Both the position numbers and the translations under genes were made by a program. The notes below the pieces were generated by a model, which worked only from the letters and a program-made list of their open reading frames with translations, was not told the DNA's origin and ran no database searches. From Martinezella lusitana (GTDB lineage: Bacteria; Pseudomonadota; Alphaproteobacteria; Rhizobiales; Rhizobiaceae): 64,000 nucleotides of DNA. Positions 44,913-53,303 of this stretch are shown in pieces. The stretch covers positions 310,001 to 374,000 of the forward strand of contig NZ_WUEY01000003.1 of the NCBI RefSeq assembly GCF_010668395.1, given 5' to 3'. Position 1 is the first letter of the stretch. Each line of letters begins with the position of its first letter.

Positions 44913-45536
44913 ATGTGCAATATTCTTCAGGTCCGTTGGACCATTTCGCCCCGAACGGCGCCTCAGCCATGGATTGCCTGCAGCGGCTGCGGATGTTTGA
45001 AACCCTTCAGATCGAGCGGCAAGATCCGGCTCAACGCCAATGGCAAGAGGCTCGATGCCTGGCTCGTCTACAAATGCGTCGATTGCGACAAGACCTGGAA
45101 CCGAGCGCTTTTCGAGCGGAAGGTGGTTCACGATATCTCTCCCTACACCCTGGAGGCGCTGCAACACAGCGACCCGCATTGGGTACGCGCTCGGGAATTC
45201 GATCTCGACGGATTGAAGCGGAAAGTCAGGCGCGTTGACGAAATATCCGATGTCTTCATTCGGAAGAGGATAACGCGGGAAGCGCGCGACTGGACAATAC
45301 TGGAGATAGAAATAGTCGCCGAACTCTCCACGAGCCTGCGCCTTGACCGGTTGCTGTCTTCGGGGCTGGCCATCTCGCGTTCGAGGCTGCAGGCTCTCAG
45401 CAAAGGCGGTCAATTGAAAGCCGAGCCGGACCGCAACAATTTTCTGCGTCACAGGCTCCAGGACGGAATGAGGATTGCCCTCGACCTGTCGGAGATCTCC
45501 GATCGCCAGGCGATCGGACGTGCCGCCGCCGATTGA
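44913..45536 (+). CDS. DUF1062 protein with zinc-ribbon and S4-like parts
   Basis: The 207-residue product resembles DUF1062 proteins. It has a two-CxxC zinc ribbon (CSGCGCLKPF and YKCVDCDKTW) in the first third. In the last third, LRLDRLLSSGLAISRSRLQ and the following LSKGGQLKAEP look like an S4-type RNA-binding domain. That combination suggests an RNA- or ribosome-linked role, by inference only. The start MCNILQVRW was chosen; a GTG ten codons earlier is possible. It is convergent with the DUF2155 gene. Confidence 0.72.
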   Translation: MCNILQVRWTISPRTAPQPWIACSGCGCLKPFRSSGKIRLNANGKRLDAWLVYKCVDCDKTWNRALFERKVVHDISPYTLEALQHSDPHWVRAREFDLDGLKRKVRRVDEISDVFIRKRITREARDWTILEIEIVAELSTSLRLDRLLSSGLAISRSRLQALSKGGQLKAEPDRNNFLRHRLQDGMRIALDLSEISDRQAIGRAAAD

Positions 45537-45546
45537 GAAAGATTCT

Positions 45547-45583
45547 AAAAATTCAGCCCGCAGGAGCCAGGCTTCTGCGGGCG
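45547..45583 (-). terminator. terminator after the DUF2155 gene
   Basis: On the minus strand GCCCGCAG and CTGCGGGC form an 8-bp stem, with AGCC/GGCT pairing inside it across a mismatch. A TGAATTTTTAG tract follows on the minus strand, so it mainly serves that direction. Confidence 0.7.
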
Positions 45584-45615
45584 GTACGGTTCAACAGCGG
45601 AAATCCAGAAACCGA

Positions 45616-46056
45616 TTATTTTGCGCCGGTAGTATCGGGGGGCGGAACGTCGGACTTCTGTTTGCACTCTTTCAACCAGACGTCATAGATCGGGTGCTCG
45701 ACAGCATTGAGACCGGGGCTGTCGGCAAACATCCAGCCGGTGAAGATGCGCCGGATACGGCGATCAAGGGTGATTTCATCCACCTCGACAAAACCATCCA
45801 CCTTCTGCTGCTCGGTATCATCTCGCGAATAGCAAGCGCGCGGCGTCACCTGCAACGCTCCGAACTGCACGGTTTCGTTCACATAGACATCGAAAGTCGT
45901 GATCCGGCCGGTGATCTTGTCCAGGCCGGAGAAAACGGCGACCGGGTTGGCGATGCGGGCCGCCTCGGCGGAAGGCGCGGACATGATGCCGGCCAGGAGA
46001 GCAATGCCTGCTCCCGATAATACACGCAAAGAAGCGCTCCGCGTGAAAAACGTCAT
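45616..46056 (-). CDS. DUF2155 domain protein, secreted
   Basis: The product (146 aa) matches the DUF2155 family of alphaproteobacterial periplasmic proteins. It has a signal peptide (MTFFTRSASLRVLSGAGIAL..APSAEA) and a mature domain with NPVAVFSGLDKITGRITTFDV and FTGWMFADSPGLNAVEHPIYDVW, the family hallmark. Two cysteines (ACYSRD and LKECKQ) may pair. The start was moved in from an upstream frame because the signal peptide begins here. It often occurs next to the NDUFA12-like gene, as here. Confidence 0.85.
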   Translation of the reverse strand: MTFFTRSASLRVLSGAGIALLAGIMSAPSAEAARIANPVAVFSGLDKITGRITTFDVYVNETVQFGALQVTPRACYSRDDTEQQKVDGFVEVDEITLDRRIRRIFTGWMFADSPGLNAVEHPIYDVWLKECKQKSDVPPPDTTGAK

Positions 46057-46159
46057 ATCCGCCAATCTCCGCTTGGTCTCGGTCAAGGCGCCGAGCAAAA
46101 GCCGGCATATGTCGCGCCTAAAGGCCAATTGTGGCCAAAGGACGAGCCGGCCCTTCAGC

Positions 46160-46558
46160 TCAGTTGCCAGGGGTCCAGGCGTCGTAGTCGCCAGTCACGC
46201 GCGGACGCTCGCCGGCAACGGCGAGCGAGCCCGGCGGACGGTAAGCCTGCGGCGAGCCGGTCGGGTTGGCGCGATGCTCTTTCTGCCATTCCTTGGCGAC
46301 GTAGTTTTCCTTGGAGGGCGGAACATCGGTGCGGTGATGCATCCAGCCGTGCCAGCCCGGAGGAATAGCAGAGGCTTCGGCATAGCCCTTGTAGATCACC
46401 CAGCGCTTCGGAAGGCCGTAGGAGGACATGCCGCCTTCGTAATAGACGTTGCCGAGCTCATCCTCGCCGACACGCTTGCCAAAACGCCAGGTCGCGAAGC
46501 GCGTCCCCATTGTCTGACTGTTCCACCAGGTGAAGGTCTGTACGATGAGATTCCACAT
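46160..46558 (-). CDS. NADH:ubiquinone oxidoreductase subunit, NDUFA12 family
   Basis: The product (132 aa) is the bacterial homologue of the mitochondrial complex I accessory subunit NDUFA12, found in alphaproteobacteria. Family features are TFTWWNSQTMGTRFATWRFGKRVGED near the start (shortened here) and GWHGWMHHRTDVPP. It is soluble and binds complex I at the peripheral arm. The start MWNLIVQTF was chosen; an upstream extension exists but does not match. It precedes the DUF2155 gene by about 100 bp. Confidence 0.92.
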   Translation of the reverse strand: MWNLIVQTFTWWNSQTMGTRFATWRFGKRVGEDELGNVYYEGGMSSYGLPKRWVIYKGYAEASAIPPGWHGWMHHRTDVPPSKENYVAKEWQKEHRANPTGSPQAYRPPGSLAVAGERPRVTGDYDAWTPGN

Positions 46559-46664
46559 GTCTTTTCCTCGATACCCGCTGAGGGGCGAGCGATACCAGAA
46601 TTCGATAGTTTGCTTATGCCGCCACCGGACCGGCTTGTCCAGTGATTCCAGCAAGCAAACGACC

Positions 46665-47132
46665 TCATTTCAATGTCATCTTGAAGCCCAGATGCGTCGG
46701 CTTGAAACCCAATCTTTCATAGAAGCGATGGGCATCTTTGCGTACGGCATTCGAGGTCAATTGCACCATGCGCATGCCGCGGCCTTTTGCCTCGTCGATA
46801 CAGAAATCGATCATTGCGGCGCCGATCCCCTGCCCGCGCATGTCCGCCCGCGTCTGGACCGACTCGATGATCATCGCCGACGATCCCCGGCCGTGCAGCG
46901 AAGTGACCACGATCGTCTGGAATGTACCGACGATCTCGCCGCCAAGCTCGGCGGCGTAGAGCGTCTGGTCCGGCGATGACGCGATAGTGCGAAAGGCACG
47001 CAGATAATCGTCGTGGGCAGAGGGATCGGTCGTATCGCCGTGGCCGCCCATAGCGTCGGCGGCGAACAGGCCGATCAAGGACGGAAGGTCAGATTCTTTC
47101 GCTTCGCGGATAAGTAGTTCTTGTGAGGGCAA
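46665..47132 (-). CDS. GNAT-family N-acetyltransferase
   Basis: The 155-residue product has the GNAT fold: acetyl-CoA site motif RADMRGQGIGAAMIDF at about 94-109 and a C-terminal pattern NAVRKDAHRFYERLGF, typical of small amine or peptide acetyltransferases. There is no hint of the substrate. It lies alone upstream of the NDUFA12 gene, and a short promoter region separates it from the divergent 47160 gene. Confidence 0.85.
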   Translation of the reverse strand: MPSQELLIREAKESDLPSLIGLFAADAMGGHGDTTDPSAHDDYLRAFRTIASSPDQTLYAAELGGEIVGTFQTIVVTSLHGRGSSAMIIESVQTRADMRGQGIGAAMIDFCIDEAKGRGMRMVQLTSNAVRKDAHRFYERLGFKPTHLGFKMTLK

Positions 47133-47159
47133 TGCGTTCTACCTAAGTCTTCATCTGCA

Positions 47160-47840
47160 ATGATGCGCAGGAAATGCCAAATGGTGACGACCAAGACATA
47201 TGGATTTGATTATTTTATGCCGGAACTTCACCTCAAGACGGCACTTCTGACTTCTTTAACCGCATTCCTTGGCTTTGTATCCCTCATCCCGAGAGGTGGC
47301 GCGGGAATACACCTTGCTCTGTTCCTGGCATTTGCGGCGAGCGCCTCCTTCACCTTTATAGGATTTCATACAATCGCCCGTTGGACACGGAAGACCGTTC
47401 TGACCATGAGCCCACAGGGCCTTACCGATAACAGATTTGGACAGGTAACCATCCCCTGGACGGCAATTGAGCGTATCGATCAGACCCCGCCAGTAGAGAA
47501 CAACAGTTCGCAAGCCGATAATGCCCGCTTCATGTTTCGCGGCATAATCCGGCTGCTTATCGCATCAGGAATCTACGGGAAGGTCACGATTCCCGGCAAT
47601 CCCACTCTGACCCGACACCGCGACAAACGGCGCATCAAAATTTGGCTTCGTGCTGGAACGCACATCGAGCAAGCAACTCCGGCAGCAAGGCTTCGCATCC
47701 GCGACAATGCGGATGGAACGCAACGAGTTTACATAGCCACGGCAGATCTCAATGTGACGCGCGAAGAGCTTCTCGGCCTGATCATCAACTTCCAGAACCA
47801 ATATGGAAGCGCGGCTCAAGGCCTGCCGGCTACTGCGTAG
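47160..47840 (+). CDS. hypothetical membrane protein with two N-terminal helices
   Basis: The product (226 aa) has two hydrophobic helices at about 27-44 (ALLTSLTAFLGFVSLI) and 50-72 (IHLALFLAFAASASFTFIGF), followed by a soluble domain that looks beta-rich (VLTMSPQGLTDNRFGQVTIPWTAIERI), the layout of a PH-like bacterial membrane protein. I do not recognise a named family. Start choice is uncertain: ATG at 47160 or seven codons later. Its 3' end overlaps the convergent GNAT gene by 11 bp. Confidence 0.6.
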   Translation: MMRRKCQMVTTKTYGFDYFMPELHLKTALLTSLTAFLGFVSLIPRGGAGIHLALFLAFAASASFTFIGFHTIARWTRKTVLTMSPQGLTDNRFGQVTIPWTAIERIDQTPPVENNSSQADNARFMFRGIIRLLIASGIYGKVTIPGNPTLTRHRDKRRIKIWLRAGTHIEQATPAARLRIRDNADGTQRVYIATADLNVTREELLGLIINFQNQYGSAAQGLPATA

Positions 47841-48333
47841 CCAGCGGCTTTTCGAGTATCAGCGTCGGCAAGCCCGATTGCCCCTGCCCGCTATTGTCGG
47901 CGCGGCCGACCTCGACGAAGCCGTGCGCCTTGTAGAAGGCAAGTGCGGGCTCGTTTTGCGGATCGACCTCCAGGCGCATGATCTCCGCGTCCGGAAAGCA
48001 GGTCTCAAGTTCCGCGAAGATATCGCGGCCCACACCCTGGCGCTGATAGCGGGGACCAACATAGAGCATGTGGAGCATCACGGTCTTCGTCAGTTCGGTC
48101 GACATGGCCGCATAGCCCATGCCGCCGATCGTCCTGCCGTCATCGGCGACGAGGAATTCGGAATTCTTGTTCGCCAGCCGAGCTTTCAGCGAAGCCGGCG
48201 AATGCCAGGAGGCGTGCAGCTCGCTGACCTTCTCCGCTCCGTAGATCCGGTCGTAGGTCGCGTGCCAGGTCTCGCCCAGCAGAGCGCGGACCTTTTCCAG
48301 GTCCTGCTCGCCGGCGCTGCGGACGAAGAACAC
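47830..48333 (-). CDS. GNAT-family N-acetyltransferase
   Basis: The 167-residue product has the acetyl-CoA motif GPRYQRQGVGRDIFAEL at about 92-108 and the C-terminal NEPALAFYKAHGFVEVG pattern of GNAT enzymes. The start MFFVRSAGEQDLEKV is natural for the family. Its start lies three bases from the gatB stop, so it is cotranscribed with gatB. Substrate unknown. Confidence 0.85.
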   Translation of the reverse strand: MFFVRSAGEQDLEKVRALLGETWHATYDRIYGAEKVSELHASWHSPASLKARLANKNSEFLVADDGRTIGGMGYAAMSTELTKTVMLHMLYVGPRYQRQGVGRDIFAELETCFPDAEIMRLEVDPQNEPALAFYKAHGFVEVGRADNSGQGQSGLPTLILEKPLATQ

Positions 48334-48336
48334 CGA

Positions 48337-49842
48337 TTATTCCTCTTCGATGCCGAGCTTGGCCTTGACCAGCGCCTGCACGGCCTGCGGGTTGGCCTTG
48401 CCGCCGGTCGATTTCATCACCTGGCCGACGAACCAGCCGGCAAGCGTCGGCTTGGCCTTGACCTTGGCGACCTGATCCGGGTTGGCGGCGATGATCTCGT
48501 CGACCGCCTTTTCGATGGCGCCGGTATCGGTGACCTGCTTCATGCCGCGGTACTCGACGATTTCAGCGGGATCGCCGCCTTCGTTGAGTACGATTTCGAA
48601 CAGATCCTTGGCGATCTTGCCGGAGATGGTTTCGGCCTTGATGAGATCGATGATCGCGCCGAGCTGAGCGGGCGAAACCGGAGTCTCTTCAATGTCTTTG
48701 CCGGTTTTGTTCAAGGCGCCGAGCAAGTCGTTGATGACCCAGTTTGCGGCGGCCTTGCCGTCACGGCCGGCGGCAACCGCCTCGAAATAGTCGGCGATCG
48801 CCTTTTCCGAGACGAGCACGGAGGCGTCATAGATCGACAGGCCGAGCTCGCGAACGAAACGCTCCTTCTTGTCGTCGGGCAATTCAGGCAGATGCTCGGC
48901 AAGCTCCTTGACGAAGGCATCATCGAATTCGAGCGGCAGCAGGTCCGGATCGGGGAAATAGCGGTAGTCATGCGCATCTTCCTTGGTGCGCAGCGAGCGG
49001 GTCTCGCCCTTGTTCGGATCGAACAGGCGGGTTTCCTGGTCGATCGTGCCGCCGTCTTCCAGAATGCCGATCTGCCGGCGCGCTTCGTATTCGATCGCCT
49101 GACCGATGAAGCGGATGGAGTTGACGTTCTTGATTTCGCAGCGCGTGCCGAACTCGCCGCCGGGGCGACGGACCGAAACGTTGACGTCGGCGCGCATCGA
49201 GCCTTCGTCCATGTTGCCGTCGCAGGTGCCGAGATAGCGCACGATCGAGCGCAGCTTCGTCATATAGGCCTTGGCTTCGTCGGACGAGCGGATGTCGGGC
49301 TTGGAGACGATCTCCATCAGCGCCACGCCGGAGCGGTTAAGATCGACATAGGACATGGTGGCGTGCTGGTCGTGCAGCGACTTGCCGGCATCCTGCTCGA
49401 GATGCAGGCGCTCGATGCCGATCTCGATATCCTCGAACTGGCCCTGGCGATCGGGGCCGAGCGAAATGACGATCTTGCCTTCGCCGACGATCGGATCCTT
49501 GAACTGCGAGATCTGGTAGCCCTGCGGCAGGTCGGGATAGAAGTAGTTCTTGCGGTCGAAGATCGAGCGCTTGTTGATCTGCGCCTTCAGGCCGAGGCCG
49601 GTACGCACGGCCTGCTTGACGCATTCCTCGTTGATGACGGGCAGCATGCCGGGCATGGCGGCATCGACCAGCGAGACGTTGGAATTCTGCGGCTTGCCGA
49701 ACTCGGTCGAGGCTCCGGAGAAGAGCTTGGAATTGCTCAACACCTGGGCATGGACCTCCATGCCGATAACGATTTCCCAATCGCCGGTGGCACCGGGAAT
49801 GAAGCGTTTTGGATCTGGCGTGCGGACGTCGACAAGGGTCAT
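48337..49842 (-). CDS. gatB: aspartyl/glutamyl-tRNA amidotransferase subunit B
   Basis: GatB (501 aa) activates the acyl group of Asp- or Glu-tRNA so that it can be amidated, supplying Gln-tRNA and Asn-tRNA. The N-terminal kinase-like part ([22 protein letters not shown]) and the C-terminal YqeY-like tail ([25 protein letters not shown], near 465-495) are intact. The start [14 protein letters not shown] was chosen over far longer in-frame starts that give unrelated residues. It lies about 3.4 kb from gatC-gatA, so the complex is not encoded in one operon here. Confidence 0.95.
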   Translation of the reverse strand: MTLVDVRTPDPKRFIPGATGDWEIVIGMEVHAQVLSNSKLFSGASTEFGKPQNSNVSLVDAAMPGMLPVINEECVKQAVRTGLGLKAQINKRSIFDRKNYFYPDLPQGYQISQFKDPIVGEGKIVISLGPDRQGQFEDIEIGIERLHLEQDAGKSLHDQHATMSYVDLNRSGVALMEIVSKPDIRSSDEAKAYMTKLRSIVRYLGTCDGNMDEGSMRADVNVSVRRPGGEFGTRCEIKNVNSIRFIGQAIEYEARRQIGILEDGGTIDQETRLFDPNKGETRSLRTKEDAHDYRYFPDPDLLPLEFDDAFVKELAEHLPELPDDKKERFVRELGLSIYDASVLVSEKAIADYFEAVAAGRDGKAAANWVINDLLGALNKTGKDIEETPVSPAQLGAIIDLIKAETISGKIAKDLFEIVLNEGGDPAEIVEYRGMKQVTDTGAIEKAVDEIIAANPDQVAKVKAKPTLAGWFVGQVMKSTGGKANPQAVQALVKAKLGIEEE

Positions 49843-49930
49843 GGGAAGCTCTTGAAATGCTGTTCTTCTGAACTTTGTGAGGTAGAGCAATTGGCCGGGC
49901 GGCGCAAGGCTTTCGGCATCCGGCGATGCG

Positions 49931-50440
49931 CTATATGCCCGGTCCGTAGGCGCCGTCGCTTTCCTCGACCAGCGATTTCGAAAGCCCCACGGTCGGCACG
50001 TCGCTGTCGAGTTTCGGAGAGTAGACGACCGACAGCCAGTGTATTTGATAGCCGCGCGCCTTGAAGAAGGCGATGGCATCCGTGTTGCCGGCATGCGTGT
50101 GCAGGGAAACCTTTTCCAGCCCCTGCTCGCGCACGTCCTGCTCAATGCGCGCCAGAAGCGCGGAGCCGAGGCCTCGTCTCACGAAATCCGGATCGATCCA
50201 GAAATCGGAGATCGCTTCGTCCAGCCCCTCGCGCGCGGCCCATCCGACCGCCTCTCCGTTCCGCTCGATGACCGTGATCGTCAGCCACAGATTGCGGGTG
50301 AAACTCGAGAAGGCCTCGCTCGCGGTTTCCAGCAGCTCGCCCGTGCCGCCGATCGCGCCCATCGCCTTCTGCCAGGAGCGCAGGCCGATGCTCGCCAACA
50401 CCTCGGTTTCACCTTCATGGGCATTGCGAATATGGATCAT
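49931..50440 (-). CDS. GNAT-family N-acetyltransferase
   Basis: The 169-residue product has the acetyl-CoA motif [19 protein letters not shown] at about 90-108 and the [16 protein letters not shown]-terminal pattern. The start [11 protein letters not shown] was chosen over a long upstream extension. It lies upstream of gatB on the same strand and is divergent from the yjhX-like gene. In E. coli the antitoxin of YjhX (TopAI) is the GNAT protein YjhQ, so this gene could be an antitoxin; that is an inference from neighbours. Confidence 0.82.
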   Translation of the reverse strand: MIHIRNAHEGETEVLASIGLRSWQKAMGAIGGTGELLETASEAFSSFTRNLWLTITVIERNGEAVGWAAREGLDEAISDFWIDPDFVRRGLGSALLARIEQDVREQGLEKVSLHTHAGNTDAIAFFKARGYQIHWLSVVYSPKLDSDVPTVGLSKSLVEESDGAYGPGI

Positions 50441-50741
50441 CGGGCCCCCGCCATTTGCAAGCAGTAAAGCACCGGCGAAAGGCTTTTGCCAGCGGCGAGA
50501 TTCGCAATCACGGCCACGGACGAGATACATGAAACGGGTTGCGCTTGACCGCCGCACGCAACCTGCCTTACACAGGGCATCTCAACGGAGTTTTGATGTC
50601 TAGCTTTCGTCAGTCCCGGTAAAGGCCTCGCTCGCAAGTCTTCTTGCGTGCCGGGCCTGAAAAACGAAGCCCCGACTTCCCCAAAGGGAAGCCTCGGATC
50701 GTTTTTGTGCGCCTTTTGGCGCTATACGGATTCTGACAACA
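50441..50741. other. spacer between the divergent GNAT and yjhX-like genes
   Basis: This spacer of about 300 bp holds promoters for the two divergent genes and one bidirectional hairpin at 50661-50706. No gene is evident on either strand. Confidence 0.45.
50661..50706. terminator. bidirectional terminator-like hairpin without an obvious gene
   Basis: CTTCCC/GGGAAG and CCGA/TCGG form a stem with a two-base bulge (50672-50697). Both outer flanks end in T-runs in their own direction (TTTTT). It lies in a spacer where neither neighbouring gene is transcribed into it, so it would end a transcript that is not yet known. Confidence 0.6.
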
Positions 50742-50999
50742 ATGGACATTTCCCGCGCCGAACAGCGCATCCTGCACTTGCTCGCCCAAGGCGGGCGCAT
50801 CGAAATCGAACGCAGCGAAAACAAGAAGGTCGAGAACGCCTTCTGCTTCACCCGCGACGGCTGGGTCTATCCCGACTTCGATATCGATCTTTTCCGCAGG
50901 CTCAAACGCCTCAAGGCCATCAAATCCAGCGACGGCCATCCCTATCGCATCAGTGAAAAGGGGCTGCGGTTGGTGCGCTCGCAATTGAACAATCGATAG
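50742..50999 (+). CDS. yjhX: YjhX-family toxin (topoisomerase inhibitor type)
   Basis: The 85-residue product matches the YjhX/TopAI family: it opens MDISRAEQRILHLLAQGGRIE and ends SDGHPYRISEKGLRLVRSQLNNR, the same pattern as E. coli YjhX, which inhibits topoisomerase I. Full-length and without a signal peptide. The ORF is preceded by an A-rich stretch but only a weak ribosome-binding site. The nearest neighbour, divergently transcribed, is a GNAT gene, as in the E. coli YjhX/YjhQ pair. Confidence 0.85.
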   Translation: MDISRAEQRILHLLAQGGRIEIERSENKKVENAFCFTRDGWVYPDFDIDLFRRLKRLKAIKSSDGHPYRISEKGLRLVRSQLNNR

Positions 51000-51007
51000 A
51001 ACAAGCA

Positions 51008-51037
51008 CGAGAGCCGCCCGATTCGAGGCGGCTCTCG
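51008..51037. repeat. 11-bp hairpin between the yjhX-like gene and the DUF4139 gene
   Basis: CGAGAGCCGCC and GGCGGCTCTCG form a perfect 11-bp stem around eight bases, in the convergent spacer. There is no T-run on either side, so termination would be weak; it may protect both 3' ends. Confidence 0.6.
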
Positions 51038-51071
51038 CCGATTGAGCCGTTGATATGAGACCGCGTGGCGA

Positions 51072-53081
51072 TCAGAACGCGCTGATGATTTCCGCCACCT
51101 TGTCGCTCCGGCGATCGCTTTCCTCCTGCACCGCAACGCGCCTTTCGTTCAGCGCGGCGATTTGATCCTCGCTGTCCGCCAGAGCCTTCAAGTAGCGCTT
51201 CTTCAAATCGCTATTGTCAGGCACGGCGCCGAGATTCTGTCTTATCCGCTCCTGCTCGCTGGTGGTCTTCTCGATTTCGCTGTCGAGGCTCGCCAGATCG
51301 TTCTGGACGGCGACCTGCCTTTTGCGCGCGTCAGCGAGATTTGCGAGCTTGTCCGTGAGTGCCTTGTCGTGTGTCGAAGCCGACCACCCGATCAGTGTGT
51401 CAGGCTCCGCATCGACCAGAGCGTAGCTGTTGCTCTGAAGCTGCTCGTCGACTGCCGTCAGCGTCTTTTCGGAGCCGGCGGGCACAACCGCCTTGAGCCG
51501 CTGGTGCGTTGCCGTCTTGCCGAAACTATCGGTCGAGGAGAACGACCAGCCGTCCCTGATCGGGTGCTCGATGAGGACGGTCCTTTCGCCGTCGAGCGCT
51601 CCCGACACGGTATATGTCGTCGTCTGGCGGTATTTGACGACGGCCTGCATCATGCCGTCGGAAACCTTCAGAGAGGCGATCTCCTCCGTCGGCGTCTGCT
51701 GCTCGCTGATCGATACCTTGCGATCGGTTGCGAAGCTGGCGAGGCGCGTATCGTCCTTGGGCAGCGCCGATAGCTGGGAATCGCCGATATAGCCGGTCTT
51801 GCTGTCGTATAACGTCAGAATTCCCGCCGGCATGCTGACCCCGGTGGTGTTCTTGAGCATCACGGCGGCGATAGGATTGTGCAAGGTGCTGCCTGCCCGA
51901 TACATATCCACCATGTCGGCTTCCACATCCGCATCCATGATCGGCACCGACAACGTGTCGCCATTGGCCAGATCGTAAGTCCCCGGAAGTTCGAACGTGG
52001 CGGAAATATCGCTTTCGGTCGCAGCGGTGGGGTTGCCGGCGGCAACTTGCATTGGCGCGGCAGGCTGTTCCAGTTCGTCGGTTGCGTAGGCCTGCGCGTC
52101 TGCCATTTTTCTGGCCTCGCTCCTCGCCGCTCCTGCGGGGGCGGGCATTGCCGGCACCCCGATACTCGAAGCCAGACGCCGCCTGTTGGACAGGTCGCCG
52201 CTATCGGGATCGGGGACATTGTCGGAAGCCGTATTAACAGGCACTTCCTGCCGCTCTCTCCAATAAAGCTGGTGCAGACCCTGCTTCAGCGTCACCGGCT
52301 CGGCCGACGTCAGCGTCAGCTTGACGCCCTTCCAATCCTCGCCGCTGGCATTTTCCAGCACCGTCCATGCCTGCAGGCGCGCCATTTCATTTCCCTCGAT
52401 GACGACCTTGTAGGCCGTTTTCCAGATCGGCGACGGGACGACATAGGTGAGGCCGATATCGCTGCTGTTCTTCACACCGTTCACCTTGATATCGATGGCG
52501 CGGGTGCGATCGTTCTTGCCTCGGGCAATGGCCGCCGTCGCCTGGGCGAGCTTCGCTCTCGTGTTGGGATCGTCAAACCGGACGGACGCATCCTCGCCGA
52601 GCGCCAGCGTCTCCACCGCGCCATCCTTGTCGATGACGGTCAGCAGGTACACCGTTGCTTTCCCGTCGGCCTTCCTCGTCTCGATTCCAAGAATGTTGCC
52701 CTCAACCGTCTTTCCGCCGCTGGCGACTGCCACTTTGGCGCCCTGCATCGATGTCAGAAGCGACGGCACGGAGGAGAGCGCTTCCAGGCTGAACGGCAGA
52801 CCCTTGAACGCCTCCTGCAACGGCTGCGGCCCTGCCAGCGACATGCCGGCAACCGAGCCCGCGGACCCGTCGACCACAAGGCTCTTGAGAATGTCATCGA
52901 CCTGATCGAGCGGCACCTCGATCCGGATCACGCCGTCGCCATTGATATCGGCCGATCGCGAAACCTGGGCCAGGCCGCCCGAGGACAGGGTGATGGATCG
53001 GATGGCCCCATTGTCGGCCGCCAGCGAAAACGCTGGAAATGACGCGCTGAGAAGCAGGATCGCCGTGACGTGCTTGAGCAT
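51072..53081 (-). CDS. DUF4139 domain protein, secreted
   Basis: The 669-residue product starts with a signal peptide (MLKHVTAILLLSASFPAFSLAA), so the mature protein is periplasmic or outer-membrane linked. The large central and C-terminal part matches the DUF4139 (mucoidy-inhibitor-like) pattern: LTYVVPSPIWKTAYKVV and GEDWKGVKLTLTSAEPVTL. The end, about 585-669, is a charged helical region that probably forms coiled coils. The start at 53081 has GGAAGG upstream. Its role is unknown. It lies downstream of gatA, beyond a terminator. Confidence 0.8.
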   Translation of the reverse strand: MLKHVTAILLLSASFPAFSLAADNGAIRSITLSSGGLAQVSRSADINGDGVIRIEVPLDQVDDILKSLVVDGSAGSVAGMSLAGPQPLQEAFKGLPFSLEALSSVPSLLTSMQGAKVAVASGGKTVEGNILGIETRKADGKATVYLLTVIDKDGAVETLALGEDASVRFDDPNTRAKLAQATAAIARGKNDRTRAIDIKVNGVKNSSDIGLTYVVPSPIWKTAYKVVIEGNEMARLQAWTVLENASGEDWKGVKLTLTSAEPVTLKQGLHQLYWRERQEVPVNTASDNVPDPDSGDLSNRRRLASSIGVPAMPAPAGAARSEARKMADAQAYATDELEQPAAPMQVAAGNPTAATESDISATFELPGTYDLANGDTLSVPIMDADVEADMVDMYRAGSTLHNPIAAVMLKNTTGVSMPAGILTLYDSKTGYIGDSQLSALPKDDTRLASFATDRKVSISEQQTPTEEIASLKVSDGMMQAVVKYRQTTTYTVSGALDGERTVLIEHPIRDGWSFSSTDSFGKTATHQRLKAVVPAGSEKTLTAVDEQLQSNSYALVDAEPDTLIGWSASTHDKALTDKLANLADARKRQVAVQNDLASLDSEIEKTTSEQERIRQNLGAVPDNSDLKKRYLKALADSEDQIAALNERRVAVQEESDRRSDKVAEIISAF

Positions 53082-53193
53082 GAAGAGACCTTCCGATTCG
53101 GTTGCAGAGAACAAGACCAAGCGGCCTTCTGCAATTTATGATCGTATTTCGGTCCAAAGTGTGATGGCGCGTGGGCGGAATATTGGCATGTGC

Positions 53194-53227
53194 AAAAAGG
53201 GCCGCCCGGATTTCCCGGCGACCCTTC
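53194..53227 (-). terminator. terminator after gatA
   Basis: On the minus strand AAGGGTCGCC pairs with GGGCGGCCCTT (one G-T pair), with further pairs inside, and a run of five T follows. This is a strong stem with a good U-tract that ends the gatC-gatA operon. Confidence 0.9.
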
Positions 53228-53303
53228 TGATAAGTAATGTCAAACGTCACGAAGCTTCGCGAGATCGTTCAGCAGGCCGCTCCTGCCGCTGTGGATCTTC
53301 GGC

